Shown here piece after piece: positions 24,156 through 31,487 of a stretch of DNA of 64,000 bases. The stretch covers positions 2,108,001-2,172,000 of the forward strand of contig NZ_CP022685.1 of the NCBI RefSeq assembly GCF_002556545.1, read 5' to 3'. The translations under genes and the position numbers were made by a program. Below the pieces are notes generated by a model that saw only the letters and a program-made list of their open reading frames with translations, did no database searches and had not been told where the DNA came from. The DNA comes from Streptomyces formicae. GTDB lineage: Bacteria; Actinomycetota; Actinomycetes; Streptomycetales; Streptomycetaceae. Positions within the stretch are counted from its first letter, which is position 1, and each line of letters starts with the position of its first letter.

Positions 24156-25940
24156 GTGCATCGACCCATCGAGGACTACGCGCTCATCGGCGACCACCAG
24201 ACCGCCGCCCTGGTCTCCCGGGACGGCTCGCTGGACTGGCTCTGTCTGCCCCGGTTCGACTCGGCCGCCTGTTTCGCCGCACTGCTCGGCGACGAGGAGA
24301 ACGGTCACTGGCGCATCGCTCCGAAGGGCGCGGGCCCTTGCACCCGCCGCTCCTACCGCCGCGACTCGCTCGTCCTCGACTCCGAGTGGGACACCGAGGA
24401 CGGCTCCGTACGCATCACCGACTTCATGCCGCAGCGCGACCGCGCCCCCGACGTCGTACGCGTCGTGGAGGGCCTGAAGGGCAGCGTCACCGTGCGCGGC
24501 ACGCTCCGGCTCCGCTTCGACCACGGGTCCGTGGTGCCGTGGATGCGCGAGACGGACGGGTACCGCGTCGCCGTCGCGGGGCCCGACTCCACCTGGCTGC
24601 GCAGCGAGCCGCCGGTGCGCACCTGGGGCGAGGACTTCGGCACGCACTCCGAGTTCACCGTCGAGGAGGGCGAGAAGGTCGCGTTCGTCCTCACCTGGCA
24701 CCCCTCGCACGAGCCGAGGCCGCCGCTCGTCGACCCGTACGACTCGCTGCGGGACAGCCTCGCCGACTGGCGGGCCTGGGCCGGGCGCTGCCGCTACGAG
24801 GGGCCGCACCGCGATGCCGTCGTCCGCTCCCTGATCACCCTGAAGGCCCTCACCTACGCGCCGACCGGCGGCATCGTGGCCGCCCCCACCACCTCGCTGC
24901 CCGAGGAGATCGGCGGCGTGCGCAACTGGGACTACCGCTACTGCTGGCTGCGGGACGCCACCCTCACCCTGGGCGCGCTGCTCTCGGCGGGTTACTCGGA
25001 GGAGGCGGAGGCGTGGCGCGACTGGCTGCTGCGCGCGGTCGCGGGCAACCCGGACGACCTGCAGATCATGTACGGACTCGGCGGTGAACGGCGCCTTCCC
25101 GAGTACGAGGTCCCGTGGCTGACCGGCTACGAGGGCTCCGCGCCCGTGCGCATCGGCAACGACGCCGCGCACCAGCTCCAGCTCGACGTGTACGGCGAGG
25201 TCGTCGACTCCCTCGCGCTCGCGCGCCGTTCGGGCCTGCGCGCCCGCCCGCACGCCTGGAACCTCCAGCTCCGCCTGCTCGAAACGCTGCGCGAGAAGTG
25301 GCGGGAACCCGACCAGGGACTGTGGGAGGTGCGCGGCCCTCGCCGCCACTTCGTCCACTCGAAGGTGATGGTGTGGGTCGCCGCCGACCGCACCGTACGC
25401 GCGCTCGAAGAGGATCCCGAGCTGCGCGGCGAGGCCGCCCGCTGGCGCAAACTCCGCGACGAGGTGCACCAGGAGGTGTGCGAACAGGGGTACGACGCGG
25501 AACGGAACACCTTCACCCAGTACTACGGCTCCGCCGAGCTGGACGCCGCGCTGCTGCTGATCCCCCGGGTGGGCTTCCTGCCGCCCGACGACCCGCGCGT
25601 CGTCGGCACGATCGACGCGGTCCGCGACGAGCTGGGCCACCACGGCCTGCTGCGCCGCTACACGGCCGAAAAGACGGACGTCGACGGCCTGCCGGGCGGC
25701 GAAGGCACCTTCCTCGTGTGCTCCTTCTGGCTGGCGGACGCGCTGCACATGTCAGGGCGTACGCGGGAGGCGCGCGAGTTGTTCGAACACCTGGTGGGGC
25801 TGAGCAACGACGTGGGGCTGCTCGCCGAGGAGTACGACCCGGTGGCCCGGCGCCAGCTGGGCAACTTCCCGCAGGCATTCAGCCATATCGGACTCGTGGG
25901 CACCGCCCTCGCGCTCTTCGGCGGCGGCGCGGGAGGATAG
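24156..25940 (+). CDS. Glycoside hydrolase family 15 protein (glucoamylase/trehalase type)
   Basis: 594 residues. The N-terminal beta domain begins HRPIEDYALIGDHQTAALVSRDGSLDWLCLPRFDS, the standard opening of bacterial GH15 proteins; the alpha/alpha barrel holds PEEIGGVRNWDYRYCWLRDA and, near the end, GLLAEEYDP with the second catalytic Glu. There is no signal peptide, so it is cytoplasmic. Mycobacterial members of this architecture are trehalases, so trehalose or short glucans are likely substrates. GTG start; a possible AGGGAAG site lies 11 bases upstream. Confidence 0.9.
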   Translation: MHRPIEDYALIGDHQTAALVSRDGSLDWLCLPRFDSAACFAALLGDEENGHWRIAPKGAGPCTRRSYRRDSLVLDSEWDTEDGSVRITDFMPQRDRAPDVVRVVEGLKGSVTVRGTLRLRFDHGSVVPWMRETDGYRVAVAGPDSTWLRSEPPVRTWGEDFGTHSEFTVEEGEKVAFVLTWHPSHEPRPPLVDPYDSLRDSLADWRAWAGRCRYEGPHRDAVVRSLITLKALTYAPTGGIVAAPTTSLPEEIGGVRNWDYRYCWLRDATLTLGALLSAGYSEEAEAWRDWLLRAVAGNPDDLQIMYGLGGERRLPEYEVPWLTGYEGSAPVRIGNDAAHQLQLDVYGEVVDSLALARRSGLRARPHAWNLQLRLLETLREKWREPDQGLWEVRGPRRHFVHSKVMVWVAADRTVRALEEDPELRGEAARWRKLRDEVHQEVCEQGYDAERNTFTQYYGSAELDAALLLIPRVGFLPPDDPRVVGTIDAVRDELGHHGLLRRYTAEKTDVDGLPGGEGTFLVCSFWLADALHMSGRTREARELFEHLVGLSNDVGLLAEEYDPVARRQLGNFPQAFSHIGLVGTALALFGGGAGG

Positions 25941-25945
25941 GGACC

Positions 25946-26701
25946 ATGGATCTTGGACTGAAAGACCGTGTCTATGTAGTCACCGGCGCCACCCGCGGCC
26001 TCGGCAACGCCACCGCTCGCGAGCTGGTCGCGGACGGTGCGAAGGTCGTCGTCACGGGGCGGGACGAGAAGACCGTCGCCGAGGCGGCCGCCGAGCTCGG
26101 CCCGAACGCGGTGGGCGTGGCGGCGGACAACGCGGACCCGGCCGTCGCGGACCGTCTGATCGCCGCCGCCCGCGAGCACTTCGGGCGCTTCGACGGCGTG
26201 CTGATCAGCGTCGGCGGGCCCGCGCCCGGCTTCGTCGCGGACAACACCGACGAGCAGTGGCAGGCGGCGTTCGAGTCCGTCTTCCTCGGTGCCGTGCGGC
26301 TCGCGCGCTCCGCCGCCGCCGCACTCGGCGAGGGCGGCGTGATCGGCTTCGTGCTCTCCAGTTCGGTGTACGAGCCGATCGCGGGCCTGACGATCTCGAA
26401 CGGCCTGCGCCCGGGTCTCGCCGGGTTCGCCAAGTCGCTCTCGGACGAGCTCGGGCCGCGCGGCATCCGGGTGCTCGGTGTGCTCCCCGGCCGGATCGGC
26501 ACCGACCGCATGCGCCAGCTCGACGGCCTCTCGCCCGACCCGGAGGCCACCCGCGCCGCCAACGAGGCAAGGATTCCGCTGCGCCGCTACGGCACGCCCG
26601 AGGAGTTCGGCCGCACGGCGGCGTTCCTGCTCTCGCCCGCCGCGTCGTACCTCACCGGCATCATGGTGCCGGTGGACGGCGGGGCACTCAGCGGCTTCTG
26701 A
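25946..26701 (+). CDS. Atypical short-chain dehydrogenase lacking the YxxxK motif
   Basis: 251 residues. The cofactor loop TGATRGLG (residues 14-21) is intact, but after SSSVYEPIAG the catalytic Tyr-xxx-Lys is replaced by SNGLR (ISNGLRPGLAGFAKSL). This is a known SDR side branch often called 3-oxoacyl-ACP-reductase-like; the usual proton-donor Tyr is missing, so it may use a different mechanism or have lost activity. GGAGGATAG precedes the ATG and the GH15 stop is five bases upstream, so the two are probably co-transcribed. Confidence 0.85.
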   Translation: MDLGLKDRVYVVTGATRGLGNATARELVADGAKVVVTGRDEKTVAEAAAELGPNAVGVAADNADPAVADRLIAAAREHFGRFDGVLISVGGPAPGFVADNTDEQWQAAFESVFLGAVRLARSAAAALGEGGVIGFVLSSSVYEPIAGLTISNGLRPGLAGFAKSLSDELGPRGIRVLGVLPGRIGTDRMRQLDGLSPDPEATRAANEARIPLRRYGTPEEFGRTAAFLLSPAASYLTGIMVPVDGGALSGF

Positions 26702-26728
26702 GGACGCCCCCGGCAGCGGCGGCGGGGC

Positions 26729-27307
26729 TCAACTCACACGTTCGGCACGGTGCTTGACGGCGCGCAGCCGCACGGTGGCGGGCAGACTCGCGAGCCCCGC
26801 GGAGTCGCGGGCGTGCGCGAGGGCCTCGGCGGAGAGCCGGTGCAGCGCCTCGGACGGCGTGGCGTGGGGTTCCAGTACGAGCTCCACGCGCGCCTGCGGG
26901 GTGCTGCGCCGCCCGGTGAGGGCGACCTGGGCGCGCTCGACGCCCTCCAGCGTCTCGGCCTCGCCGCTCAGCACGCTCTCCATGGCGCGCCCGCGCAGCA
27001 GCGCTCCCTCGCCGTCGCCGGTCTCCACCAGGACCTCCGAGAGCCGCCGCCTGCGCAACTGCGCCGAGAGCCACCACAGCGCGAGCAGCACGAGCACCGC
27101 GAGTGCCGCGATGACGGTGGGCCAGAACCATCCCTCGTCCCGCCAGCGCGCCCGGTCGGCGGCGCTGACCAGGACGTCGTGCCGGTCGTCGTGGATCCAC
27201 CAGGAGGGCGGGGACGCGCCGAGGCCGACGGCGAGCACGGAGCCGCCGACGACGAACAGCACGAGCCCGACGAGCCCGATGACCACACGGTTGACGCTCC
27301 GCAGCAT
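26729..27307 (-). CDS. amaP: Alkaline shock response membrane anchor protein AmaP
   Basis: 192 residues. Two membrane helices (about residues 5-27 and 54-73, the second PTVIAALAVLVLLALWWL) are followed by a soluble domain (GAQVALTG to the end) with the alternating strands of Asp23-type proteins. In staphylococci AmaP anchors Asp23 to the membrane. I take the ATG at 27307, because GGAAGGGG stands 8 bases before it; a GTG at 27316 overlaps the upstream stop (GTGA) and would add three residues. Last gene of the Asp23 cluster. Confidence 0.8.
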   Translation of the reverse strand: MLRSVNRVVIGLVGLVLFVVGGSVLAVGLGASPPSWWIHDDRHDVLVSAADRARWRDEGWFWPTVIAALAVLVLLALWWLSAQLRRRRLSEVLVETGDGEGALLRGRAMESVLSGEAETLEGVERAQVALTGRRSTPQARVELVLEPHATPSEALHRLSAEALAHARDSAGLASLPATVRLRAVKHRAERVS

Positions 27308-27312
27308 CGCGC

Positions 27313-28002
27313 TCACCCCTTCCTGCCCGGCCGCGCGACGCGCACCGCGAGGCCGGGGGCCCTGGCCAGGCCCAGATCGCGGATGCCGTCGGCGAGCGTG
27401 GCGTCCAAGTCGCCGCGCACGTCGTCGAGTTCACGGAAGTGCGAGACGGCCCGCACATCGACCTTGGAGCGGGTCATACGGACCCGCACGGACTGCACTC
27501 CCGACACGTCCATGGCCCGGTCGCGCAGCACCATCGCGGCGGCGCCCCTGTGCAGCCCGGCGCGTACGTCCGCGTGGGTGCGCCGCATCGGCAGCACGGC
27601 ACGGAGCCCGGGGGTCGCGGCGAGCACGATCAGCCACAGCCCGAGGAGCGCGGCCACGGCGGCGCCCGCGAGGACCGCGGTGTCGTCCAGGGGCCGCTCG
27701 CCGAGCTCACGGGCCAGGACGCGCCGCCAGTGCATCGCGGGGTGGTCGGCCCGCACGGCGACCACGTCGTACAGGAAGAGACCCGCGCCGCCCAGGAGCA
27801 GCAGCGCGAGGAGGGTGGCGGGCACCCGGCGCGGCGACCAGAACCGGCCCGCCTTCTCCTCGTCCTCCGACAGGGTGGGCAGCGGCCGGTAGGCGGCTGC
27901 GGAGGCCGACTGGTCGAGCTCGCCCTCCGCCCGCTCCGCCTGCTCCGTCTGCTCGATGACCGGCAGCGGCCGGGTGCCGCCGCCCCCTTGGGGCTCGCTC
28001 AT
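27313..28002 (-). CDS. DUF6286 domain-containing membrane protein
   Basis: 229 residues. A disordered N-terminus rich in Glu, Gly and Pro is followed by two membrane helices (VPATLLALLLLGGAGLFLYDVVAV and TAVLAGAAVAALLGLWLIVLAA) and a soluble C-terminal domain with GVQSVRVRMTRSKVDVRAVSHF, which again looks Asp23-like. So its layout repeats AmaP with a longer N-terminal tail. GGGGAGG precedes the ATG; it overlaps both neighbours by four bases. Confidence 0.75.
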   Translation of the reverse strand: MSEPQGGGGTRPLPVIEQTEQAERAEGELDQSASAAAYRPLPTLSEDEEKAGRFWSPRRVPATLLALLLLGGAGLFLYDVVAVRADHPAMHWRRVLARELGERPLDDTAVLAGAAVAALLGLWLIVLAATPGLRAVLPMRRTHADVRAGLHRGAAAMVLRDRAMDVSGVQSVRVRMTRSKVDVRAVSHFRELDDVRGDLDATLADGIRDLGLARAPGLAVRVARPGRKG

Positions 28003-28343
28003 CGTGTCCTCCCCTGTGCCGCGGCGCGTACCTGCGCCGAGTGCAGCCGCTCCACCTGGACCGCCACCTCGGGCACGTCCATTCCCGCCAACGCCTTTAC
28101 CCGCTGGGCGACACGGCGACGCACGTCGCCGCACTGGCCGCCGATGTCGCTCGGGTAGTCCAGTTCGAGGCTGATGCGGACCCGGGCGGTGTCGTGGCTG
28201 ACGGAGACGGTGGCGTGCGGCGGCGCGCCGTCGGCGGGCACCGCGGCCAGCGCCTCACGCGCGGCGCGTGCGGCGATCTTCGCGACGACCCGGTCGGCGA
28301 TCCGGGTCGCGCCGCGCTCCCCGGGCGCGACCTGTGCCGCCAC
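27999..28343 (-). CDS. Asp23/Gls24-like small protein
   Basis: 114 residues. TRIADRVVAKIAARAAREALAAVP, then HATVSVSHDTARVRISLELDYPSDIGGQCGDVRRRVAQRVKALAGMDVPEVAVQVERL, the helix plus strand plus helix plus strand order of the Asp23 domain. Soluble, with no signal. GTG start at 28343; four-base overlap with the following gene. Probably binds the membrane partners encoded downstream. Confidence 0.75.
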   Translation of the reverse strand: MAAQVAPGERGATRIADRVVAKIAARAAREALAAVPADGAPPHATVSVSHDTARVRISLELDYPSDIGGQCGDVRRRVAQRVKALAGMDVPEVAVQVERLHSAQVRAAAQGRTR

Positions 28344-28346
28344 CGC

Positions 28347-28532
28347 TCACCGCCGCCGGTCGCCGCGGGCGCGGAAGAACTCGCCGGGTTCCAGGTCCCC
28401 CTCGAGGAACCTGCCTGCCACGAACCCGATGGCGCCCAGGGCTGACACCAGGAGGAACGCCCCGAACCCGCCGAAGTATCCGGCGAAGCCGAGGGCCATT
28501 CCGGCCACCATGCCGATCACGGCCATGCTCAT
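28347..28532 (-). CDS. 61-residue two-helix membrane protein of the Asp23 cluster
   Basis: Begins MSMAVIGMVAGMALGFAGYF; the first 42 residues are two close glycine-rich hydrophobic helices, followed by a short charged tail (EGDLEPGEFFRARGDRRR). It resembles the DUF2273-type small membrane proteins found next to Asp23 genes in Gram-positive bacteria. AAGGAGCG is a strong ribosome site. Stop and next start are separated by three bases. Confidence 0.75.
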   Translation of the reverse strand: MSMAVIGMVAGMALGFAGYFGGFGAFLLVSALGAIGFVAGRFLEGDLEPGEFFRARGDRRR

Positions 28533-28561
28533 CGTGCGCTCCTTAGCGAGACGTCCTGCTC

Positions 28562-29047
28562 CTACTGGAGGCGTCCCTGAGGCTCGTCGTCGTCCTCGTC
28601 GGGCAGTTTCACATCGCTCACGGCGATGTTGACCTCGACGACCTCGAGCCCGGTCATGCGCTCGACGGCCGCGATCACGTTCTCCCGCACGTCCTGTGTG
28701 ACATCGGCGATCGACACGCCGTACTCGACGACGATCTCCAGATCGAGCGCCGTCTGTACCTCGCCGACCTCGGCCTTCACGCCGCGCGTCACCGACTTGG
28801 TGCCGCCGGGGACGCGGTCGCGCACGGCCCCGAAGGTCCTGGCGAGGCCGCCGCCCATCGCGTGCACACCCTCCACGTCGCGCGCGGCGAGTCCGGCGAT
28901 CTTCTCGACGACGCCGTCCGCGATGGTGGTGCGCCCTCGGCCGGCTGGATCGCCGCCGCCGCGCTTGGTCGTGGTCTTCCCCGCCGACGTGTCGGGGGAA
29001 TCCTTCTCCAGCGTCTGAGACGTGTTCCGCTGTCCGGTGTCGGTCAT
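28562..29047 (-). CDS. Asp23/Gls24 family envelope stress protein
   Basis: 161 residues. A polar N-terminal tail of about 40 residues precedes the canonical domain: TTIADGVVEKIAGLAARDVEGVHAMGG, SVTRGVKAEVGEVQTALDLEIVVEYGVSIADVTQDVRENVIAAVERMTGLEVVEVNIAVSDVKL. The VEYG and GLEVVEVNI segments are diagnostic. First gene of the five-gene minus-strand cluster. ATG at 29047 chosen; a possible earlier ATG at 29109 would add 20 residues. Confidence 0.88.
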   Translation of the reverse strand: MTDTGQRNTSQTLEKDSPDTSAGKTTTKRGGGDPAGRGRTTIADGVVEKIAGLAARDVEGVHAMGGGLARTFGAVRDRVPGGTKSVTRGVKAEVGEVQTALDLEIVVEYGVSIADVTQDVRENVIAAVERMTGLEVVEVNIAVSDVKLPDEDDDEPQGRLQ

Positions 29048-29155
29048 CGCCGTCCCGTCCGTTCCGAAAGGGGATGTCGAGTGGGGATCTGTTCCCTTGG
29101 TCCACATTAGGTGCGGTTGCGCGGCTGCGCGCCGGGGATGCGGCAGGCTGGGGTC

Positions 29156-29878
29156 ATGACGGGTGATGGGTGGACCCAGGCGGTACGCCGCAGGCTCGGC
29201 CTCGGCCGGGTGCTGCCACTGGGCGGAGCGGCGGACGGCACATGGGTGACGGAGACGGCGGCGGTGGCCGCGTTGCGCCGTGCGGCGGGACAGGTCGCAG
29301 GGGTCCATTCGGGCGACCTGCGCATCGGCGTCGCCGATCCGGAACGGAAGGACGTCGCCGCGGTACCGCCACCGCCGAGCGCGCTGCCGCCCGGACCGCT
29401 GCGGATCACGGCGGACGTGGCGGCCACGACGGCGCGGCCGCTGCCCGAGGCGGCGGCGCGGCTGCGGACGGTGCTGTCCGAGGCGGCCGACCGGATCGGT
29501 CTGGTGGTCGCCGAGGTGGATCTCAGAGTGACGGCGCTGCTCGACGACGAGGACGCGGGGTCCCAGGACGCGGCGGAGCGGCCGACCGCAGAAGCGGCCG
29601 CGGCGGCGACGCCCGAAGGAGACGGCGACGCGGCGCGGGCCGCGCGGGCGGCCCTCTCGGTGCCTGGTGTGGCGCGACTTACCGAGGCGCTCGGCCCGGC
29701 CGTGCACCTGGAGGAGCACGCGGCGCAGGACGCCCTGCCGCGCCGCCACGCGCGCGTGGAGCTCGCGACGGACCGGGAGCACCGAGCCCTGGACGTGGCA
29801 CTCGCGGTCCGCGCGGCGGTCGGCGACGCCCTGTCCGACCGCCCTTCGGTGGCGGTGCTCGTCACCGCCGTGGAGTGA
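29156..29878 (+). CDS. Uncharacterised protein with two degenerate Asp23-like segments
   Basis: 240 residues, no signal or membrane helix. The first half (AGVHSGDLRIGVADPERK...LRITADVAATTARPLPEAAARLRTVLSEAADRIGLVVAEVDLRVTAL) and second half (VPGVARLTEALGPAVHLEEHAAQ...VELATDREHRALDVALAVRAAVGDALSDRPSVAVLVTAV) both show the strand-helix-strand order of Asp23. Streptomyces annotations of such proteins use the unhelpful name nucleopolyhedrovirus P10 family. Divergent from the Asp23 gene. CAGGCT lies 6 bases before the ATG, suggesting a leaderless transcript. Confidence 0.7.
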   Translation: MTGDGWTQAVRRRLGLGRVLPLGGAADGTWVTETAAVAALRRAAGQVAGVHSGDLRIGVADPERKDVAAVPPPPSALPPGPLRITADVAATTARPLPEAAARLRTVLSEAADRIGLVVAEVDLRVTALLDDEDAGSQDAAERPTAEAAAAATPEGDGDAARAARAALSVPGVARLTEALGPAVHLEEHAAQDALPRRHARVELATDREHRALDVALAVRAAVGDALSDRPSVAVLVTAVE

Positions 29879-29909
29879 CCTCGGTACGCGTCACCGCCGT
29901 CGGACGACC

Positions 29910-30713
29910 TCAGTCGCCGAGGCCCGCGAGGTCGCGCAGCCGGCGGCCCTGCGCGGCGCGCTCGGCGACGCGCTGCTCCTCGTACGTACGGTCGGCGACG
30001 CCCTGGAGCAGCGCCTTGGTCTCGATGAGGGCGTCCCGGGGCGCGGCGACGAGCGCCGCGGCCAAGTCCTTGGCGGCGGCGTCGAGTTGGTCGGCGGGCA
30101 CGACGAGGTTGGCGAGGCCCACGCGCTCGGCCTCGTCCGCGTGCACGAAGCGCCCGGTGGCGCAGATCTCCAGGGCGCGGGCATAGCCGACGAGCCCCAC
30201 CAGCGGATGGGTGCCGGTGAGGTCGGGGACCAGGCCCAGGCTGGTCTCGCGCATGGCGAACTGCACGTCGTCCGCCGCGATCCGCAGATCACAGGCGAGC
30301 GCGAGCTGGAAGCCGGCGCCGATGGCATGCCCCTGGACGGTGGCGATGGACACGATGTCGGCCCGCCGCCACCAGGTGAACGCCTCTTGGTACTCGGCGA
30401 TGGTCGCGTCGAGGAAACCGTCCTCGCCGCGTGCCATGTCGATGAAGGACGGCTCGCCGTCGAAGCCCTCCGGCGTGAACGCCTGCCGGTCGAGGCCCGC
30501 GGAGAAGGACTTGCCCTCACCGCGCAGCACCACGACGCGGACGCTGCCGGGCAACAGCCGACCTGCCTCCGTCAACGCCCTCCACAGCGCGGGAGATTGG
30601 GCGTTGCGCTTGGCCGGATTGGTCAGCGTCACCGTGGCGACGGCCTCGTCGATGGTGAGGCTTACGCCGTCCTTGTCGAGAACCGGTGCGAGCTCGCTGT
30701 CGGACGAAGCCAT
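29910..30713 (-). CDS. Enoyl-CoA hydratase/isomerase family protein
   Basis: 267 residues of the crotonase fold. NPAKRNAQSPALWRAL opens the domain; the oxyanion loop includes GKSFSAGLDRQAF and HAIGAGFQLALACDLRIAAD. The usual Glu of the hydratase pair at the end of helix 3 is replaced: the segment reads SLGLVPDLTGTHPL. Hydration is therefore not guaranteed; isomerase or thioesterase activity is possible. GGAGG precedes the ATG. Confidence 0.88.
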   Translation of the reverse strand: MASSDSELAPVLDKDGVSLTIDEAVATVTLTNPAKRNAQSPALWRALTEAGRLLPGSVRVVVLRGEGKSFSAGLDRQAFTPEGFDGEPSFIDMARGEDGFLDATIAEYQEAFTWWRRADIVSIATVQGHAIGAGFQLALACDLRIAADDVQFAMRETSLGLVPDLTGTHPLVGLVGYARALEICATGRFVHADEAERVGLANLVVPADQLDAAAKDLAAALVAAPRDALIETKALLQGVADRTYEEQRVAERAAQGRRLRDLAGLGD

Positions 30714-30803
30714 GGGTGCCTCCGATGGGTGCGGTCGGGCCGGACGCAGGGAAGCGCCCGTAAGTGACTGCACAGTAACCACCCGGCCGATCAGGGGTCA
30801 CCC

Positions 30804-30823
30804 CCAGGTCCCGAAGGACCTGG
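30804..30823 (-). terminator. Terminator hairpin after gbn
   Basis: Perfect 8-bp stem CCAGGTCC/GGACCTGG with a CGAA loop, 57 bases past the gbn stop. A longer outer pairing ACCCGG (30781-30786) with CCGGGT (about 30835-30840) may extend it. Confidence 0.7.
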
Positions 30824-30879
30824 CGGAACGATCGACCGGGTGGTCACCATCGGACCACGGAACAGCGTGCCGCCTGCTG

Positions 30880-31101
30880 TCAGCCTGCGGCGGCCTTCTT
30901 GCCTCGCGTCGCCCCGCCGCGTCCTCGCAGCGTGACGCCGGACTCGCTGAGCATCCGGTGCACAAAACCGTACGAGCGGCCGGTCTCTTCGGCCAACGCC
31001 CGGATGCTCGCACCGCCGTCGTACTTCTTCTTCAGGTCTGCCGCGAGCTTGTCGCGCGCGGCGCCGGTTACCCGGCTGCCCTTCTTCAGAGTCTCGGCCA
31101 C
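30880..31101 (-). CDS. gbn: Small HTH nucleoid-associated protein Gbn
   Basis: 73 residues. A basic N-terminus (VAETLKKGSRVTGAARDKLAADLKKKYDGG), a helix-turn-helix (ASIRALAEETGRSYGFVHRMLSESG) and a basic tail (RGRGGATRGKKAAAG). From memory this is the S. coelicolor SCO1839 product, described as a GATC-binding nucleoid-associated protein that affects development. The GTG at 31101 is chosen for the perfect GAGGAGG site and because the length equals that protein. The upstream region carries five GATC sites in 50 bases. Confidence 0.82.
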   Translation of the reverse strand: MAETLKKGSRVTGAARDKLAADLKKKYDGGASIRALAEETGRSYGFVHRMLSESGVTLRGRGGATRGKKAAAG

Positions 31102-31388
31102 CCGTGCCTCCTCATGGGAAGTGCGCTCTGGACTTCTCATGATCACCCCTCCCGGGCTTCCTGGCCACCCATTCGGCAAGGTCCGTACGACGAGGTTTGC
31201 CGCTCCCGAAGCGGACACCACGAGTGGAATTAACGATTCCGCGCGTGGGATCCGGTACGGCCGAACCAGTAGCGGGACGAAGCGCCAGGTCAGCGCCGTG
31301 CCGGTCGGGAGAGCCGCGCCCTTGCCAGGACGGCGCCACAATCCGTGTATGACACACCTCGGTACGAGGACAGCTCACACAGATGGGG

Positions 31389-31438
31389 GATCACGGATCG
31401 GCCGAATGATCCATACCCAGTGGATCAATGGTTCGATC
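31389..31438. promoter_or_regulatory. Cluster of five GATC sites
   Basis: GATC starts at 31389, 31396, 31408, 31423 and 31435. At this base composition one site per about 400 bases is expected. Because Gbn binds GATC, this may be an autoregulatory or nucleation site 290 bases upstream of its gene. Confidence 0.6.
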
Positions 31439-31451
31439 AAGCGCGGTGGAC

Positions 31452-31474
31452 GCCCCGGGGACCAGGCCCGGGGC
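31452..31474 (-). terminator. Terminator hairpin of the ABC-F gene
   Basis: GCCCCGGG (31452-31459) pairs with CCCGGGGC (31467-31474), 7-base loop, 14 bases past the ABC-F stop on the minus strand. Confidence 0.75.
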
Positions 31475-31487
31475 ACCGGAACGCGGC

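Larger units (their letters stand above)
31102..31487. other. 386-bp region between the ABC-F gene and gbn
   Basis: No gene seen. It contains the gbn leader and promoter, a terminator hairpin of the ABC-F gene (31452-31474), a cluster of five GATC sites (31389-31438) and two further GATC sites (31141, 31249). A short palindrome GGAAT-TAACG-ATTCC lies near 31227-31241. Confidence 0.7.
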
